DNA of 64,000 nucleotides, from contig NZ_JAXCLE010000004.1 of assembly GCF_037027585.1 (NCBI RefSeq), positions 62,001-126,000 of the forward strand, written 5' to 3'. Both the position numbers and the translations under genes were made by a program. Shown here one piece after another: positions 32,005-40,621 of the stretch (position 1 is its first letter; each line of letters opens with the position of its first letter). Origin of the DNA: Solibacillus ferritrahens (GTDB taxonomy: Bacteria > Bacillota > Bacilli > Bacillales_A > Planococcaceae). A model generated the notes under the pieces. It searched no databases and was not told the origin of the DNA. It saw nothing but the letters and a program-made list of their open reading frames with translations.

Positions 32005-32853
32005 TTATGCATTAATGTAGTTTGGGATCGTCGAAACCGATACTGCAGGTGCACCGAAACGAGGTTTAGCACCATGCATAACTGGTCCAACATGGGCATT
32101 TAAAGCCCAACCATGTTTAATTGCAGCCGAAACGAATTCCTTCGCTTCTATTACGGATTCTTCAACAGAAAGACCATTTGCTAAGTTGGCGCAAATACTC
32201 GCTGCAAATGTACAGCCTGCTCCATGATTATAAGTTGAAGTGACTTTTTCGGATTCAAGTAATTTGAAGTCTTTCCCGTTATAGAATAAATCCACGGCTT
32301 TATCATGCACTAAAGCTTTTCCGCCTTTAATGACAACATTTTTTGCCCCAAGCTCATGTATTTTCAGTGCAGCGGCTTGCATTTCCTCAATTGATTTGGG
32401 TGTACCTGTCCCTGCTAATTGACCTGCTTCAAAAAGGTTAGGTGTAACAACTGTAGCATGAGGTAATAAATAATTAACCATAGCTGTTGTATTGCCAGGA
32501 TTTAATACTTCGTCATCGCCTTTACATACCATTACCGGATCGATGACTACTTTATTCGTTCCTGAAGATTGAATGGCCTGTGAAGCCATTTGTATAATCT
32601 CTTCTGTAGAAAGCATCCCTGTTTTAATCGCATCTACTCCTGTAGAAAGGGCTGTATCGATTTGTTTTTGCAAAAGGTCTGTCGGCAATGGTGTCACAGT
32701 ATGGCTCCAAGTTTTAGGATCCATTGTTACGACTACTGTTAATGCGACCATTCCGTAAGTACCATGTTCCTGGAAAGCTTTCAAATCTGCCTGCATTCCT
32801 GCACCTGCAGAAGTATCAGACCCTGCAATTGTTAAAGTTTTTTTAAGTGTCAT
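32005..32853 (-). CDS. pdxK: Pyridoxal/hydroxymethylpyrimidine kinase, PdxK/ThiD family
   Basis: A 282-residue ribokinase-fold kinase. The substrate motif GSDTSAGAGMQADLKAF lies at 11-27, VIDPVMVCKGDD near 118, and the ATP/catalytic loop NHGAGCTFAASICANL near 213. It sits beside ung and ywdI as B. subtilis pdxK does, which favours a pyridoxine/pyridoxal kinase role in vitamin B6 salvage. Phosphorylation of the thiamin precursor HMP is also possible in this family. No thi gene is near. It is divergent from ung. Confidence 0.88.
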   Translation of the reverse strand: MTLKKTLTIAGSDTSAGAGMQADLKAFQEHGTYGMVALTVVVTMDPKTWSHTVTPLPTDLLQKQIDTALSTGVDAIKTGMLSTEEIIQMASQAIQSSGTNKVVIDPVMVCKGDDEVLNPGNTTAMVNYLLPHATVVTPNLFEAGQLAGTGTPKSIEEMQAAALKIHELGAKNVVIKGGKALVHDKAVDLFYNGKDFKLLESEKVTSTYNHGAGCTFAASICANLANGLSVEESVIEAKEFVSAAIKHGWALNAHVGPVMHGAKPRFGAPAVSVSTIPNYINA

Positions 32854-33015
32854 AAAGCAAATCTCCTTAAAATGAATATTCGAATAATAATTGTCTTTAG
32901 TATAGCGCTTATCTGACTATATAAAAATAGCCAGAAAAAGAAAAAACTTTAAGGTCAGAAGAAATTACTTGAACTTCTCTATGAATTTCAATACCGTTTG
33001 AGATGAGGTGAAATT

Positions 33016-33726
33016 ATGATTGAACAATTAACAAATAGTTGGAAAGCAATTTTGGCGACACAAGCGCAGCAGTCTTATTATAAAAACTTGCAAAGCTTTT
33101 TAGAAACGCAGTATGAAATGGGTACTGTTTACCCAAAAAAGGAACATATTTTAAATGCCCTTTTGTTGACGGATTATGATTCGGTAAAAGTAGTCATATT
33201 AGGACAAGATCCATATCACGGTCCCAATCAGGCGCATGGACTCAGCTTTTCGGTCGAGCAGGGACAAAAAATGCCACCAAGCTTAAGGAATATGATGAAA
33301 GAGTTACAGCAGGACTTGGGCTGTGAAATACCTGGGCATGGAGACTTAACATCTTGGGCAAAGCAAGGTGTTTTATTGTTGAATACGGTATTAACTGTAC
33401 AGGCAGGAAAAGCGAATTCTCATAAAGGACAAGGATGGGAACAGTTTACTGATGCAGTTATCGAAAAACTTGCAGAGCGTGTTCAACCAATCGTCTTTTT
33501 ATTATGGGGAAAGCCGGCGCAAAGTAAACGGATATTAATTGAACGAATTTCCGATAAGCATATTATTCTCCAGGCACCTCATCCAAGCCCATTAAGCGCC
33601 CATCGCGGATTTTTTGGAAGCAGACCCTACTCAAAAACAAATGAAGCACTTCTTTCGATAGGTGAAAAGCCCATCAATTGGTGTTTAGATGAAAGTGGTT
33701 CTAAACAATCTAAACTTTTACTGTGA
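33016..33726 (+). CDS. ung: Uracil-DNA glycosylase
   Basis: A 236-residue family 1 enzyme that removes uracil from DNA. The water-activating motif GQDPYHG lies near residues 62-68 and the DNA-intercalation loop HPSPLSAHRGFFG near 192-204; LLLNTVLTV is also conserved. The start is ATG 33016 behind GAGGTGA. It begins a group with two small genes and ywdK, as in B. subtilis. Confidence 0.97.
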   Translation: MIEQLTNSWKAILATQAQQSYYKNLQSFLETQYEMGTVYPKKEHILNALLLTDYDSVKVVILGQDPYHGPNQAHGLSFSVEQGQKMPPSLRNMMKELQQDLGCEIPGHGDLTSWAKQGVLLLNTVLTVQAGKANSHKGQGWEQFTDAVIEKLAERVQPIVFLLWGKPAQSKRILIERISDKHIILQAPHPSPLSAHRGFFGSRPYSKTNEALLSIGEKPINWCLDESGSKQSKLLL

Positions 33727-33765
33727 AGCATGGTAAAGTAATGATAGAAAGAGAGGGAGCGGCAA

Positions 33766-33948
33766 ATGAAAGTTGATTGCTTTAAATGTCATTTTTTCCG
33801 TGTGACATGGGATCAAAATAATCCGCGCGGGTGCACGGCTTATGGTTTTAAAACTAAGCAGCTACCATCTCTCGTTGTAAAACAGTCATCAGGAATGGAT
33901 TGCTTAAAGTTTGTGCCGAAAAATAGAGGAGGGGACAATGGGAGATGA
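33766..33948 (+). CDS. Small four-cysteine protein, probably metal-binding
   Basis: A 60-residue protein with C5-x2-C8 near the start and single cysteines near residues 23 and 45, which could bind zinc. It is rich in basic and aromatic residues (CFKCHFFRVTWD). I do not know a defined function; small proteins of this kind follow ung in related genomes. The ribosome site GAGAGGGAG precedes ATG 33766. Its stop overlaps the ywdI start by 4 bp, so the two are coupled. Confidence 0.8.
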   Translation: MKVDCFKCHFFRVTWDQNNPRGCTAYGFKTKQLPSLVVKQSSGMDCLKFVPKNRGGDNGR

Positions 33949-34217
33949 TCACGTATGAAACAATCATCAAACAAATTGAAAAGTTAACCGCAGAAGCTAC
34001 TCATGCAACAACGGAGCAACTGGCTCGTGAAAAGCTCACGGCTATTCGTGCATTATGTGATGTCGTATTGGACGAAAAAATAAACTCCACAAAGCTCCCA
34101 GCTGCAAACCTTGTCAGTACAACTGTTTCCTCACCGGTATATACACAGCCTATTGCAATTCCGGCGCAAAAGCTCGAGGAAGAGGATGCAAATGGGGATT
34201 CACTTTTTGATTTTTAA
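33945..34217 (+). CDS. ywdI: YwdI-family protein
   Basis: A 90-residue soluble protein recognised by gene order and by its N-terminal helical part (ITYETIIKQIEKLTAEA) and C-terminal DSLFDF. The middle is low-complexity (Thr, Ser, Pro). The function is unknown. It overlaps the upstream cysteine-rich gene by 4 bp, with AGGAGGGG upstream as its ribosome site. Confidence 0.8.
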   Translation: MITYETIIKQIEKLTAEATHATTEQLAREKLTAIRALCDVVLDEKINSTKLPAANLVSTTVSSPVYTQPIAIPAQKLEEEDANGDSLFDF

Positions 34218-34268
34218 TCGTTATTAAAATAGAGAATTATTGAATAGATAAAAGAAAGAGGTAAGAAA

Positions 34269-34646
34269 ATGAAAGGCTCAATTATATCAGGTGCAATTCA
34301 TGGTTTTTTAGCAGTCGCATTAGGCGCATTCGCAGCACATGCATTGGAAGATATGCTGGATGACTACAGTACGGGAATATGGGATACGGCTATACAATAT
34401 CAAATGTTTCATGCAGCAGCACTAATATTAGTCGGAATTTTAATGTCAAACGCTATTTTAGGTGAAGTAAAGCAACTGAAAATAGCAATGATCTGTTTTA
34501 ATGCAGGAATCGTCATTTTTGCAGGTAGTCTAATGGTATTAGCTTTAACAGGAATCGGCATACTGGGGGCAATTACTCCTATCGGTGGTGTCCTATTTTT
34601 AATTGGTTGGATAATGGTTATAATGTCAGTAGTAAAAAAGGCATAG
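34269..34646 (+). CDS. ywdK: YwdK-family membrane protein (DUF423)
   Basis: A 125-residue membrane protein with four helices and the DUF423 opening GAIHGFLAVALGAFAAHALE (about 8-27). The function is unknown, though the family is very widespread. The start at ATG 34269 has GAAAGAGG upstream. Gene order ung-ywdI-ywdK matches B. subtilis; gerQ (ywdL), normally next, is separated here by an inserted peptidase and chemoreceptor gene. Confidence 0.9.
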   Translation: MKGSIISGAIHGFLAVALGAFAAHALEDMLDDYSTGIWDTAIQYQMFHAAALILVGILMSNAILGEVKQLKIAMICFNAGIVIFAGSLMVLALTGIGILGAITPIGGVLFLIGWIMVIMSVVKKA

Positions 34647-34657
34647 AAAAATAGAAG

Positions 34658-34694
34658 GCGTATACTCCTAAAAATGGAAGTATATGCTTTTTTT
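34658..34694 (+). terminator. Intrinsic terminator of ywdK
   Basis: GCGTATACT (34658-34666) pairs with AGTATATGC (34679-34687), followed by T7. Confidence 0.8.
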
Positions 34695-34783
34695 ATTATT
34701 TTAATAGGAAAAATAAAACTTTTATCTAAATTGTTTGAATTTATTGTATAGTTATAAAGTAGGCTAGTAAAGGGGTAAGGAAA

Positions 34784-35959
34784 ATGGACCAATTATTATT
34801 AAAGCTAGAAGATCATTTTGAAGAAATGGTGATTATACGTCGCTATTTACATGAGCATCCTGAAGTATCGCATGAAGAAGTACATACACCTGCATATATT
34901 GCGGATTTTCACCGTGAGCTTGGATTAGAAGTGCGCGAGTATGTAGGGGGACGTGGAGTTGTAGCCACACTAAGAGGTGCAAGACCAGGAAAAACGGTAG
35001 CTTTACGTGCGGATTTTGATGCATTGGCTATTCAGGAATTAAATGATTTGCCCTATAAGTCTAAAAACGACGGTGTAATGCATGCATGTGGTCATGATGG
35101 TCATACGGCAACGTTGCTCGTTTTAGCAAAAGTCTTGGTGGGCATGCGAGAGCAATTGTCGGGTAACATCGTTTTTATTCATCAGCATGCAGAGGAAATT
35201 GCTCCAGGTGGTGCATTGGCCATGATTGAAGATGGGTGTCTAAACGGTGTAGATGTTATTTTTGGGACGCATTTATGGGCGCCAACCCCCCTAGGCGAAG
35301 TGCTTGTAAAAGATGGGGCAATTATGGCAGCGGCAGACCGGTTTGAAATTGTGATTCAAGGTAAGGGAGGACATGGCGCAGAGCCACAGCATTCAGTGGA
35401 TGCAATAGTAGTGGGAGCCCACTTTGTCACTCAAGTACAGACTATTACTTCCCGTCGTATCGCACCGCTTCAATCGGGGGTTGTGACAATTGGTCAGTTT
35501 GAAGCGATCAATCCGTTTAATGTCATCGCCGATACAGTGAAAATACAAGGGACAGTACGTGCTCTAGATGAACAGGTTCGTAAGCAAATAAAAGAAGAAA
35601 TTGAATTATTGTTAAAAGCAACTTGTTTAGGGATGCACGCTACATATAGTTATCAATATTTCGATGGGTACCCACCTGTTGTTAACCATGAAGAACAAAC
35701 AAAGTTTATAGCAAAAGTAGCGGAGCAAACAAGTGGAGTAGAAAAGGTTACAGAGTGTCCGCCATTTATGATTGGTGAGGATTATGGCTATTATATGCAG
35801 CATATTCCAGGCACATTTTTCTTTACTGGGGCCAAAGATCCGCAGTGGGAAACCGTTTATCCACATCATCATGCCAAATTTGATTTTGATGAAAGAGCGA
35901 TGCTGATTGCCGCAAAAGTACTAGGACGAGCTGCCTTAGAATTTCTTGAAAATGATTGA
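34784..35959 (+). CDS. M20-family amidohydrolase (N-acyl-amino-acid hydrolase)
   Basis: A 391-residue metallopeptidase of the M20D group that cleaves N-acyl or N-benzoyl amino acids. The metal ligands are visible in HACGHDGHTA (near 101-110), HQHAEEIAPGGA and the C-terminal PHHHAKFDFDE. A dimerisation domain interrupts the catalytic one around 180-290. It is cytoplasmic. The substrate is not known. The chemoreceptor gene begins 20 bp downstream, so both are probably on one transcript. Confidence 0.9.
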   Translation: MDQLLLKLEDHFEEMVIIRRYLHEHPEVSHEEVHTPAYIADFHRELGLEVREYVGGRGVVATLRGARPGKTVALRADFDALAIQELNDLPYKSKNDGVMHACGHDGHTATLLVLAKVLVGMREQLSGNIVFIHQHAEEIAPGGALAMIEDGCLNGVDVIFGTHLWAPTPLGEVLVKDGAIMAAADRFEIVIQGKGGHGAEPQHSVDAIVVGAHFVTQVQTITSRRIAPLQSGVVTIGQFEAINPFNVIADTVKIQGTVRALDEQVRKQIKEEIELLLKATCLGMHATYSYQYFDGYPPVVNHEEQTKFIAKVAEQTSGVEKVTECPPFMIGEDYGYYMQHIPGTFFFTGAKDPQWETVYPHHHAKFDFDERAMLIAAKVLGRAALEFLEND

Positions 35960-35979
35960 CAGAGAGAAGGGAAATGGAA

Positions 35980-37665
35980 ATGAGTGTTGGTAAAAAGTTA
36001 TATTCTGCTTTCATATTAATGATTGTCTTAATAACGATAACTGTAGTTCTTAACTTTATTAGTTTAAATGAAATTCAGGGTAATATGGACGAAGCGCTCG
36101 ATCATCGTGTTGAGCAAATCCGCACAGTAGATCAAATTCGATTGAATATAGGAATGCAAGGGATGTATGCACGTGCCATAGTGTTGGACGGCAAAGAGGA
36201 ATCTATCAATAGTTTTAATCAGTACAATGAATTATTGGACGCGGAAATTGATTATTTGGATACATTGGTAGTCAGCGGTACGATGCAGGAATATATGGAG
36301 CAAGTAAAAAAGTTCCGCGATGATTTTAACAATGGGTATCTTGATATGATTGATGCATATAATCGAGGGGATCAAATTCTGGCAAATGGATTTATTAATA
36401 CGAAGCTTCATGTGGCAAGTAACGGCATGTTTGATGTGACAAATCAAATTGTCTTATTTCAAGAAGAACAGCTTGAAGCGATTAATAAAAAAGCCAACAA
36501 CTCGATTGCCTTTTCTCAAACAGTGGCAAGCATCGCCTTGGTAATCAGTATTTTGATTGGTGTAGCCGTAATGTTATATATTCGTAAAACAATTACATCA
36601 CCATTAAAGAATATCGTAAAAGAAGCGAATATTATTGCATCAGGCGACTTATCACAGCCGGATTTTGTAGTCAAAACAAAAGACGAAATCGGTCAGCTAG
36701 GTAAGTCCTTCAGTATGATGAAAAATAATTTAGCAAATCTAATTAAAAATATGCAAATGAATTCTGAACAAGTAAGTGCTGCAGCACAGGAACTTTCAGC
36801 AAGTACAGAGGAAATTACGGCAACAACAGAAGATGTGACGACGCGTGTTAGTCATACAGCAGAAAGATCCCAAATTTCTGCACACGCTTCAAACGAAAGT
36901 GCTCGTGCCATGGAAGAAACAGCAGCTGGAATACAGAGAATTGCAGAAGCGACTCAAAAATTACATGGTAATTCTGTTGATGCGACACAAACAGCGAAAA
37001 ACGGTGGTCAAATTATTCATGATGCACAACAGCAAATGAACATAATTAGTACTTCCACAAATTCTGTCAATGATTTAGTACAGAAGCTGGCTCAACAAAC
37101 AGAGGAAATCAATAATATCTCACAAATCATTACGGCAATTACGGATCAAACGAATCTTCTTGCGCTAAACGCTGCAATTGAAGCGGCACGAGCAGGGGAA
37201 CACGGAAAAGGATTTGCAGTTGTAGCGGATGAAGTACGAAAGCTGGCGGAGCAATCTAAAAGCTCGGCAAATTCAATCGTCAACTTAACACTTGAAATTA
37301 AAGCAGATACAGAAAATGTCGAACGTGCTGTATCGGACTCTTTAATATCTGTAAAAGACGGTGTAGATATTATTACAAATGCAGGTCAGTCATTTACATC
37401 GATTGTGGGAGCAGTAACTGAAATGTCAATGCAAATTGAAGAGATTTCAGCTACATCTGAACAGCTTTCGGCAAGTGCAGAACAAGTAACCGCTTCGGTA
37501 AATGAAATTGCCAATGGCTCAAACGAATCGAGCAGCCACCTTGAAATGATAGCAGCAGCCGTGGAGGAACAAACGGCAACGATGCAACAAGTCAATGCAG
37601 TGGCAACCACATTAAATGACAATGCCCAAAACCTACAGCAGGAAATCCAACAATTTAAAGTGTAA
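35980..37665 (+). CDS. Methyl-accepting chemotaxis protein
   Basis: A 561-residue transmembrane chemoreceptor. A membrane helix at about 8-28 and another at about 186-206 flank a four-helix-bundle sensor. A HAMP domain (about 207-260) and the signalling domain follow, with the conserved tip ITDQTNLLALNAAIEAARAG near 390-410. The receptor signals to CheA/CheW. The start is ATG 35980, 8 nt from GAAGGG; two earlier starts have poor spacing. Its tight link to the M20 hydrolase suggests that it senses the hydrolase's substrate or product. Confidence 0.95.
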   Translation: MSVGKKLYSAFILMIVLITITVVLNFISLNEIQGNMDEALDHRVEQIRTVDQIRLNIGMQGMYARAIVLDGKEESINSFNQYNELLDAEIDYLDTLVVSGTMQEYMEQVKKFRDDFNNGYLDMIDAYNRGDQILANGFINTKLHVASNGMFDVTNQIVLFQEEQLEAINKKANNSIAFSQTVASIALVISILIGVAVMLYIRKTITSPLKNIVKEANIIASGDLSQPDFVVKTKDEIGQLGKSFSMMKNNLANLIKNMQMNSEQVSAAAQELSASTEEITATTEDVTTRVSHTAERSQISAHASNESARAMEETAAGIQRIAEATQKLHGNSVDATQTAKNGGQIIHDAQQQMNIISTSTNSVNDLVQKLAQQTEEINNISQIITAITDQTNLLALNAAIEAARAGEHGKGFAVVADEVRKLAEQSKSSANSIVNLTLEIKADTENVERAVSDSLISVKDGVDIITNAGQSFTSIVGAVTEMSMQIEEISATSEQLSASAEQVTASVNEIANGSNESSSHLEMIAAAVEEQTATMQQVNAVATTLNDNAQNLQQEIQQFKV

Positions 37666-37670
37666 ATAGG

Positions 37671-37711
37671 AAAAAGCAAGGTGCTAGTGATTGCACCTTG
37701 CTTTTTCTTGC
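37671..37711 (+). terminator. Intrinsic terminator of the chemoreceptor gene
   Basis: AAAAAGCAAGGTGC (37671-37684) pairs with GCACCTTGCTTTTT (37692-37705). The hairpin works in both directions and lies between convergent genes. Confidence 0.92.
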
Positions 37712-37733
37712 ATGTTAAAAGACTTGCAGCCTA

Positions 37734-38069
37734 TTAAGGTGTTTGTGTAAAGTAACTTAATTCCTCATCAAATTCAGCATAATCAAAGTAAATCATCGGG
37801 AACAAGAAGCGATGGTTATTCTTTAAATCACGCAAAATAACATGGTCGCGTCCAGCTGCTTCGACAACACCGCGAACAGCACGCGTATTGCTGCCAGCTA
37901 CCGCATTATCAAATGAAAAATAAAACGTACCTGGTTTCCCACGATTTAACCGTAAAATATTTTCAATATAGGATTCCTCACGTGGAACGCCTACACCTTG
38001 CATAGTCGTAGGGTACGTAAGCGTCGAAGGATTCATTTGTTGCATTGGAGACGTCCAATAATAAGTCAA
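37734..38069 (-). CDS. gerQ: Spore coat protein GerQ
   Basis: A 111-residue GerQ protein. The conserved core YIENILRLNRGKPGTFYFSF (about 34-53) and the RDHVILRDLKNNHRFLFPMIYFDYAEF region match GerQ, a coat protein cross-linked by Tgl transglutaminase and needed for CwlJ-dependent spore germination. It is shorter than B. subtilis GerQ, lacking most of the long glutamine-rich N-terminal part. The start is TTG 38069 behind AAAGGATG. Expression in the mother cell during sporulation is expected. Confidence 0.9.
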   Translation of the reverse strand: MTYYWTSPMQQMNPSTLTYPTTMQGVGVPREESYIENILRLNRGKPGTFYFSFDNAVAGSNTRAVRGVVEAAGRDHVILRDLKNNHRFLFPMIYFDYAEFDEELSYFTQTP

Positions 38070-38079
38070 TTTTGCATCC

Positions 38080-38240
38080 TTTCATTAAGTAAATTTAATA
38101 AACCACTAGACAATTTGCAGTTGCCGATTCTCAACACCCAGCTTCAATATGACCACTACGCCATTGTCCATAATACTAGGCAGGGCATTCGAATGACCTT
38201 TTGTAGCATCTTAATCGAGCAAGAAGATTATCTTTTATAA
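38080..38240 (+). other. Orphan open frame in the 38.07-38.45 kb gap (possible remnant)
   Basis: About 50 codons read well (LDNLQLPILNTQLQYDHYAI, then MTFCSILIEQEDYLL) and end at a stop at 38238-38240. There is no start codon with a ribosome site, and the frame further upstream runs antisense to gerQ. It looks like the end of a small gene whose start was lost. The rest of the gap up to 38453 is A+T-rich, with a run of about 12 A residues near 38286, and shows nothing else. Confidence 0.3.
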
Positions 38241-38453
38241 CTATAGGCGTTGTAAGTAACCTCCTTTTTCGTTTTAGTATATGCATAAAAAAAAAAAGTT
38301 GAACACTGTTGCAGTATTATTTTTTGAATAGTTAACATACTATAGAATAATTTAATATAAATAAGTAATAACTTTCAACGAAATGGGCAATATATGTTAC
38401 ATAAATAGAAAATTGTTGCCCAGTGTTAATGAAAAGCACGGGAGTGGAACGTC

Positions 38454-38624
38454 ATGAAAATAGGAGTATGGTTAGGGATAATTATTAGTGCATTTTTGTC
38501 CTTTGCGGTTGCGAAATTTTACGGGCAACCGATCCATTGGTATTTATTAATCCTTCTCATCGTAACGGGTTTGTTCATTAATACCATTATTATAATTTTA
38601 AAATTGCAGGATGATCATACGTAA
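38454..38624 (+). CDS. Small two-segment membrane protein (56 residues)
   Basis: A short reading frame starts at ATG 38454 behind GGGAGTGG and stops at 38622-38624. It has two hydrophobic helices (about 4-19 and 29-48), the first followed by AKFYGQPIHWY, and a charged end KLQDDHT. No family is recognised. A strong terminator starts at its stop codon and a ribosome site precedes it, so it is a real gene. Confidence 0.7.
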   Translation: MKIGVWLGIIISAFLSFAVAKFYGQPIHWYLLILLIVTGLFINTIIIILKLQDDHT

Positions 38625-38657
38625 AAGGTGAGTCGATTTAGTTCGACTCACCTTTTT
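38623..38657 (+). terminator. Intrinsic terminator after the small membrane protein gene
   Basis: AAAAGGTGAGTCGA and TCGACTCACCTTTT form a 14-bp stem with a 6-nt loop and a T run. Repeat array C begins 22 bp later. Confidence 0.92.
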
Positions 38658-38678
38658 CCGTTTTAGGGATGAAGCCGT

Positions 38679-38804
38679 TGGCGAATAACTGCTTTGAAAT
38701 GACGAATATACATCACAAAGTGTCGATTATGTATGGGGTAGTGGCGAATAAGTATGGACGATTGACGAATATCGATAGAAAGATGTCCAATAAAAATAAA
38801 CCCG
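38679..38804 (+). repeat. 21-bp periodic degenerate repeat array C (6 units)
   Basis: Cores start at 38679, 38700, 38721, 38742, 38763 and 38784, so every interval is exactly 21 bp. The cores are TGGCGAATA (twice), TGACGAATA (twice), TGTCGATTA and TGTCCAATA. The array fills the space between the terminator of the small plus-strand gene and that of hemQ, and its last unit merges with the T run of the hemQ terminator. Orientation is the same as in arrays A and B. Confidence 0.8.
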
Positions 38805-38850
38805 TTCAGCCACTTGAAGATGGGATAACCAATAATCAAGGGTGAACGGG
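38790..38850 (-). terminator. Intrinsic terminator of hemQ
   Basis: On the minus strand, CCCGTTCA (38850-38843) pairs with TGAACGGG (38808-38801) around a long loop, followed by TTTATTTTTATT. Confidence 0.75.
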
Positions 38851-38860
38851 TACATCAGTA

Positions 38861-39598
38861 TTAAATCGCTAATAATTTTTCTAGTTTTTCGTTGTCTAAT
38901 AAGTTACCTACTAGGAACTCACCAAACTCGCCATAGCGGGCTGATACTTCATCGAAGCGCATTTCGTAAACAATTTTTTTGAATTCTAGCATATCATCAG
39001 AGAATAATGTTACGCCCCATTCGTGGTCGTCCAATCCAACTGAACCAGTAATGATTTGTTTGATCTTACCTGCATAGCTACGTCCGATTAGTCCGTGAGA
39101 ATGCATTAATTGACGACGCTTGTCCATCGTAAGCATGTACCAGTTGTCATTGCCATCGCGCTTTTTATCCATTGGATAGAAGCAAACATATTTTGATTTT
39201 GGCAATTCAGGATATAAACGTGCACGTACATGTGGGTTTTGGTAAGGATCTTCATCCGACTTCCCAGCTAGGTAATTTGATAATTCTACAATCGAAACGT
39301 AAGAATAAGTTGGAATAGTGAAATCTGCAATTGCCAGTTTAGCAAATTTTGTTTCGATTTCGCTTAATTCTTCCGGTGTTTCGCGTAATGTCATCATCAT
39401 GAAATCTGCTTTTTGACCAATAATAGAGTAGAAAGCATTTGAACCTGTATCTTTATTTAAGTCTTCTAAAAATGCGATAAATTCTTTCGTAGCGGCTTCG
39501 CGTTCTTCAGTTGAAACTAATTTCCATGATGCCCAGTCAATTGAGCGGAAATCATGTAATGCATACCAGCCATCTAAAGTAATTGCTGCTTCATTCAT
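38861..39598 (-). CDS. hemQ: Coproheme decarboxylase HemQ
   Basis: A 245-residue chlorite-dismutase-fold protein. It makes heme b from coproheme in the Gram-positive heme pathway. The catalytic tyrosine region is KYVCFYPMDKKR, and the proximal heme histidine lies in LMHSHGLIGRSY. The start is ATG 39598 (MNEAAITLDGWY), as in the family, with AAGGAG 11 nt upstream; an extension to 39634 covers that site and is rejected. Gene order with lipL, rsfA and ywfO matches the B. subtilis ywf region. Confidence 0.95.
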   Translation of the reverse strand: MNEAAITLDGWYALHDFRSIDWASWKLVSTEEREAATKEFIAFLEDLNKDTGSNAFYSIIGQKADFMMMTLRETPEELSEIETKFAKLAIADFTIPTYSYVSIVELSNYLAGKSDEDPYQNPHVRARLYPELPKSKYVCFYPMDKKRDGNDNWYMLTMDKRRQLMHSHGLIGRSYAGKIKQIITGSVGLDDHEWGVTLFSDDMLEFKKIVYEMRFDEVSARYGEFGEFLVGNLLDNEKLEKLLAI

Positions 39599-39762
39599 GT
39601 GCTTAAACACTCCTTGTAAATGAAAATGATTCACAGTTAGTGTAGCATAAATCAGTAAAAAAAAATCATTTCAACCTCGCATATTCGATATTTTCACCAA
39701 TTTGACATCACTTTGAATTGAGGTATGCTAAAGTGAAGAGAAATTAAGCTAGGAGTATTTAT

Positions 39763-40590
39763 ATGAACGAAATTTTAAAGCAAACGAAGTGGCGTTTCGT
39801 TGATCAATCGATTAGTGCGAATAAACGCTCACCTTTAGAGTCATTCGCGATGGATGACACACTTTGCCATCTTGTAGGACAGCTCATGTCAGATGCAACA
39901 CTTCGTACGTGGGTGCATTACGATTCAGTCGTGTTGGGTATCCAGGACCACCGATTGCCGTATATAGAACAAGGAATGCAGACATTAATAATGCATGGCC
40001 ATAAACCGATTGTCCGGAATTCAGGAGGATTAGCCGTTGTATTGGATGCGGGAGTGCTGAATATTTCCATTGTCATCGGGGAAGACAAACCGCTTAGTAT
40101 TAATAACGCTTTTGAAATGATGGTCGAATTGATTCGACAGCTTTTTCCAGAAGTCGCAACTAAAATAGAAGCATATGAAGTTGTCGGCTCGTATTGCCCA
40201 GGTTCATATGATTTAAGTATCGATGGTAAAAAGTTTGCCGGAATATCACAGCGCCGCATGAAAAATGGCATTGCTGTACAAATTTACTTATGTGTAGAAG
40301 GCAGCGGAAGTGAACGGGCAGAGCTGATTAAGCAATTTTACGAGGCAGGTCTAAAAGGCGAGGTAACAAAATTTCAATATCCGGACATTAAACCGGACGT
40401 AATGGCTTCATTACAGGAGCTTACAGGACAAAGCATAACTGTATCCCAAGTAAATGAACGCCTACGCAAGCTATTGAACCACTGGAATGGGAAGGTAAAT
40501 GAACAACCATTGCAGAAAAGTGAAATGGAATTATACGAATATTATTTACAGCGCGTATTGAAGCGCAATGAATCAATGTTAAACAAATAA
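39763..40590 (+). CDS. lipL: Octanoyl-GcvH:protein N-octanoyltransferase LipL
   Basis: A 275-residue lipoate/biotin protein ligase-fold amidotransferase. In Bacillus it moves octanoyl from GcvH to E2 subunits of dehydrogenases during lipoate synthesis. The acyl-carrying cysteine is near residue 146 in VGSYCPGSYDLS, and the lysine is in KKFAGISQRR. It matches LipL (YwfL) in context. The start is ATG 39763 with CTAGGAG upstream. Confidence 0.92.
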   Translation: MNEILKQTKWRFVDQSISANKRSPLESFAMDDTLCHLVGQLMSDATLRTWVHYDSVVLGIQDHRLPYIEQGMQTLIMHGHKPIVRNSGGLAVVLDAGVLNISIVIGEDKPLSINNAFEMMVELIRQLFPEVATKIEAYEVVGSYCPGSYDLSIDGKKFAGISQRRMKNGIAVQIYLCVEGSGSERAELIKQFYEAGLKGEVTKFQYPDIKPDVMASLQELTGQSITVSQVNERLRKLLNHWNGKVNEQPLQKSEMELYEYYLQRVLKRNESMLNK

Positions 40591-40621
40591 AAAAGGCGAG
40601 GTGCTAATATAGCGCTTCGCC
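40588..40621. terminator. Shared terminator of lipL and rsfA
   Basis: A 10-bp stem, GGCGAGGTGC (40595-40604) with GCGCTTCGCC (40612-40621), is preceded on the plus strand by an A run, giving a T run for the minus-strand transcript. The last codons and stop of rsfA lie inside it. Confidence 0.8.

Noticed and set aside
38286..38297. Run of about 12 A residues
   Set aside because: A plain homopolymer in an A+T-rich gap with no associated structure.
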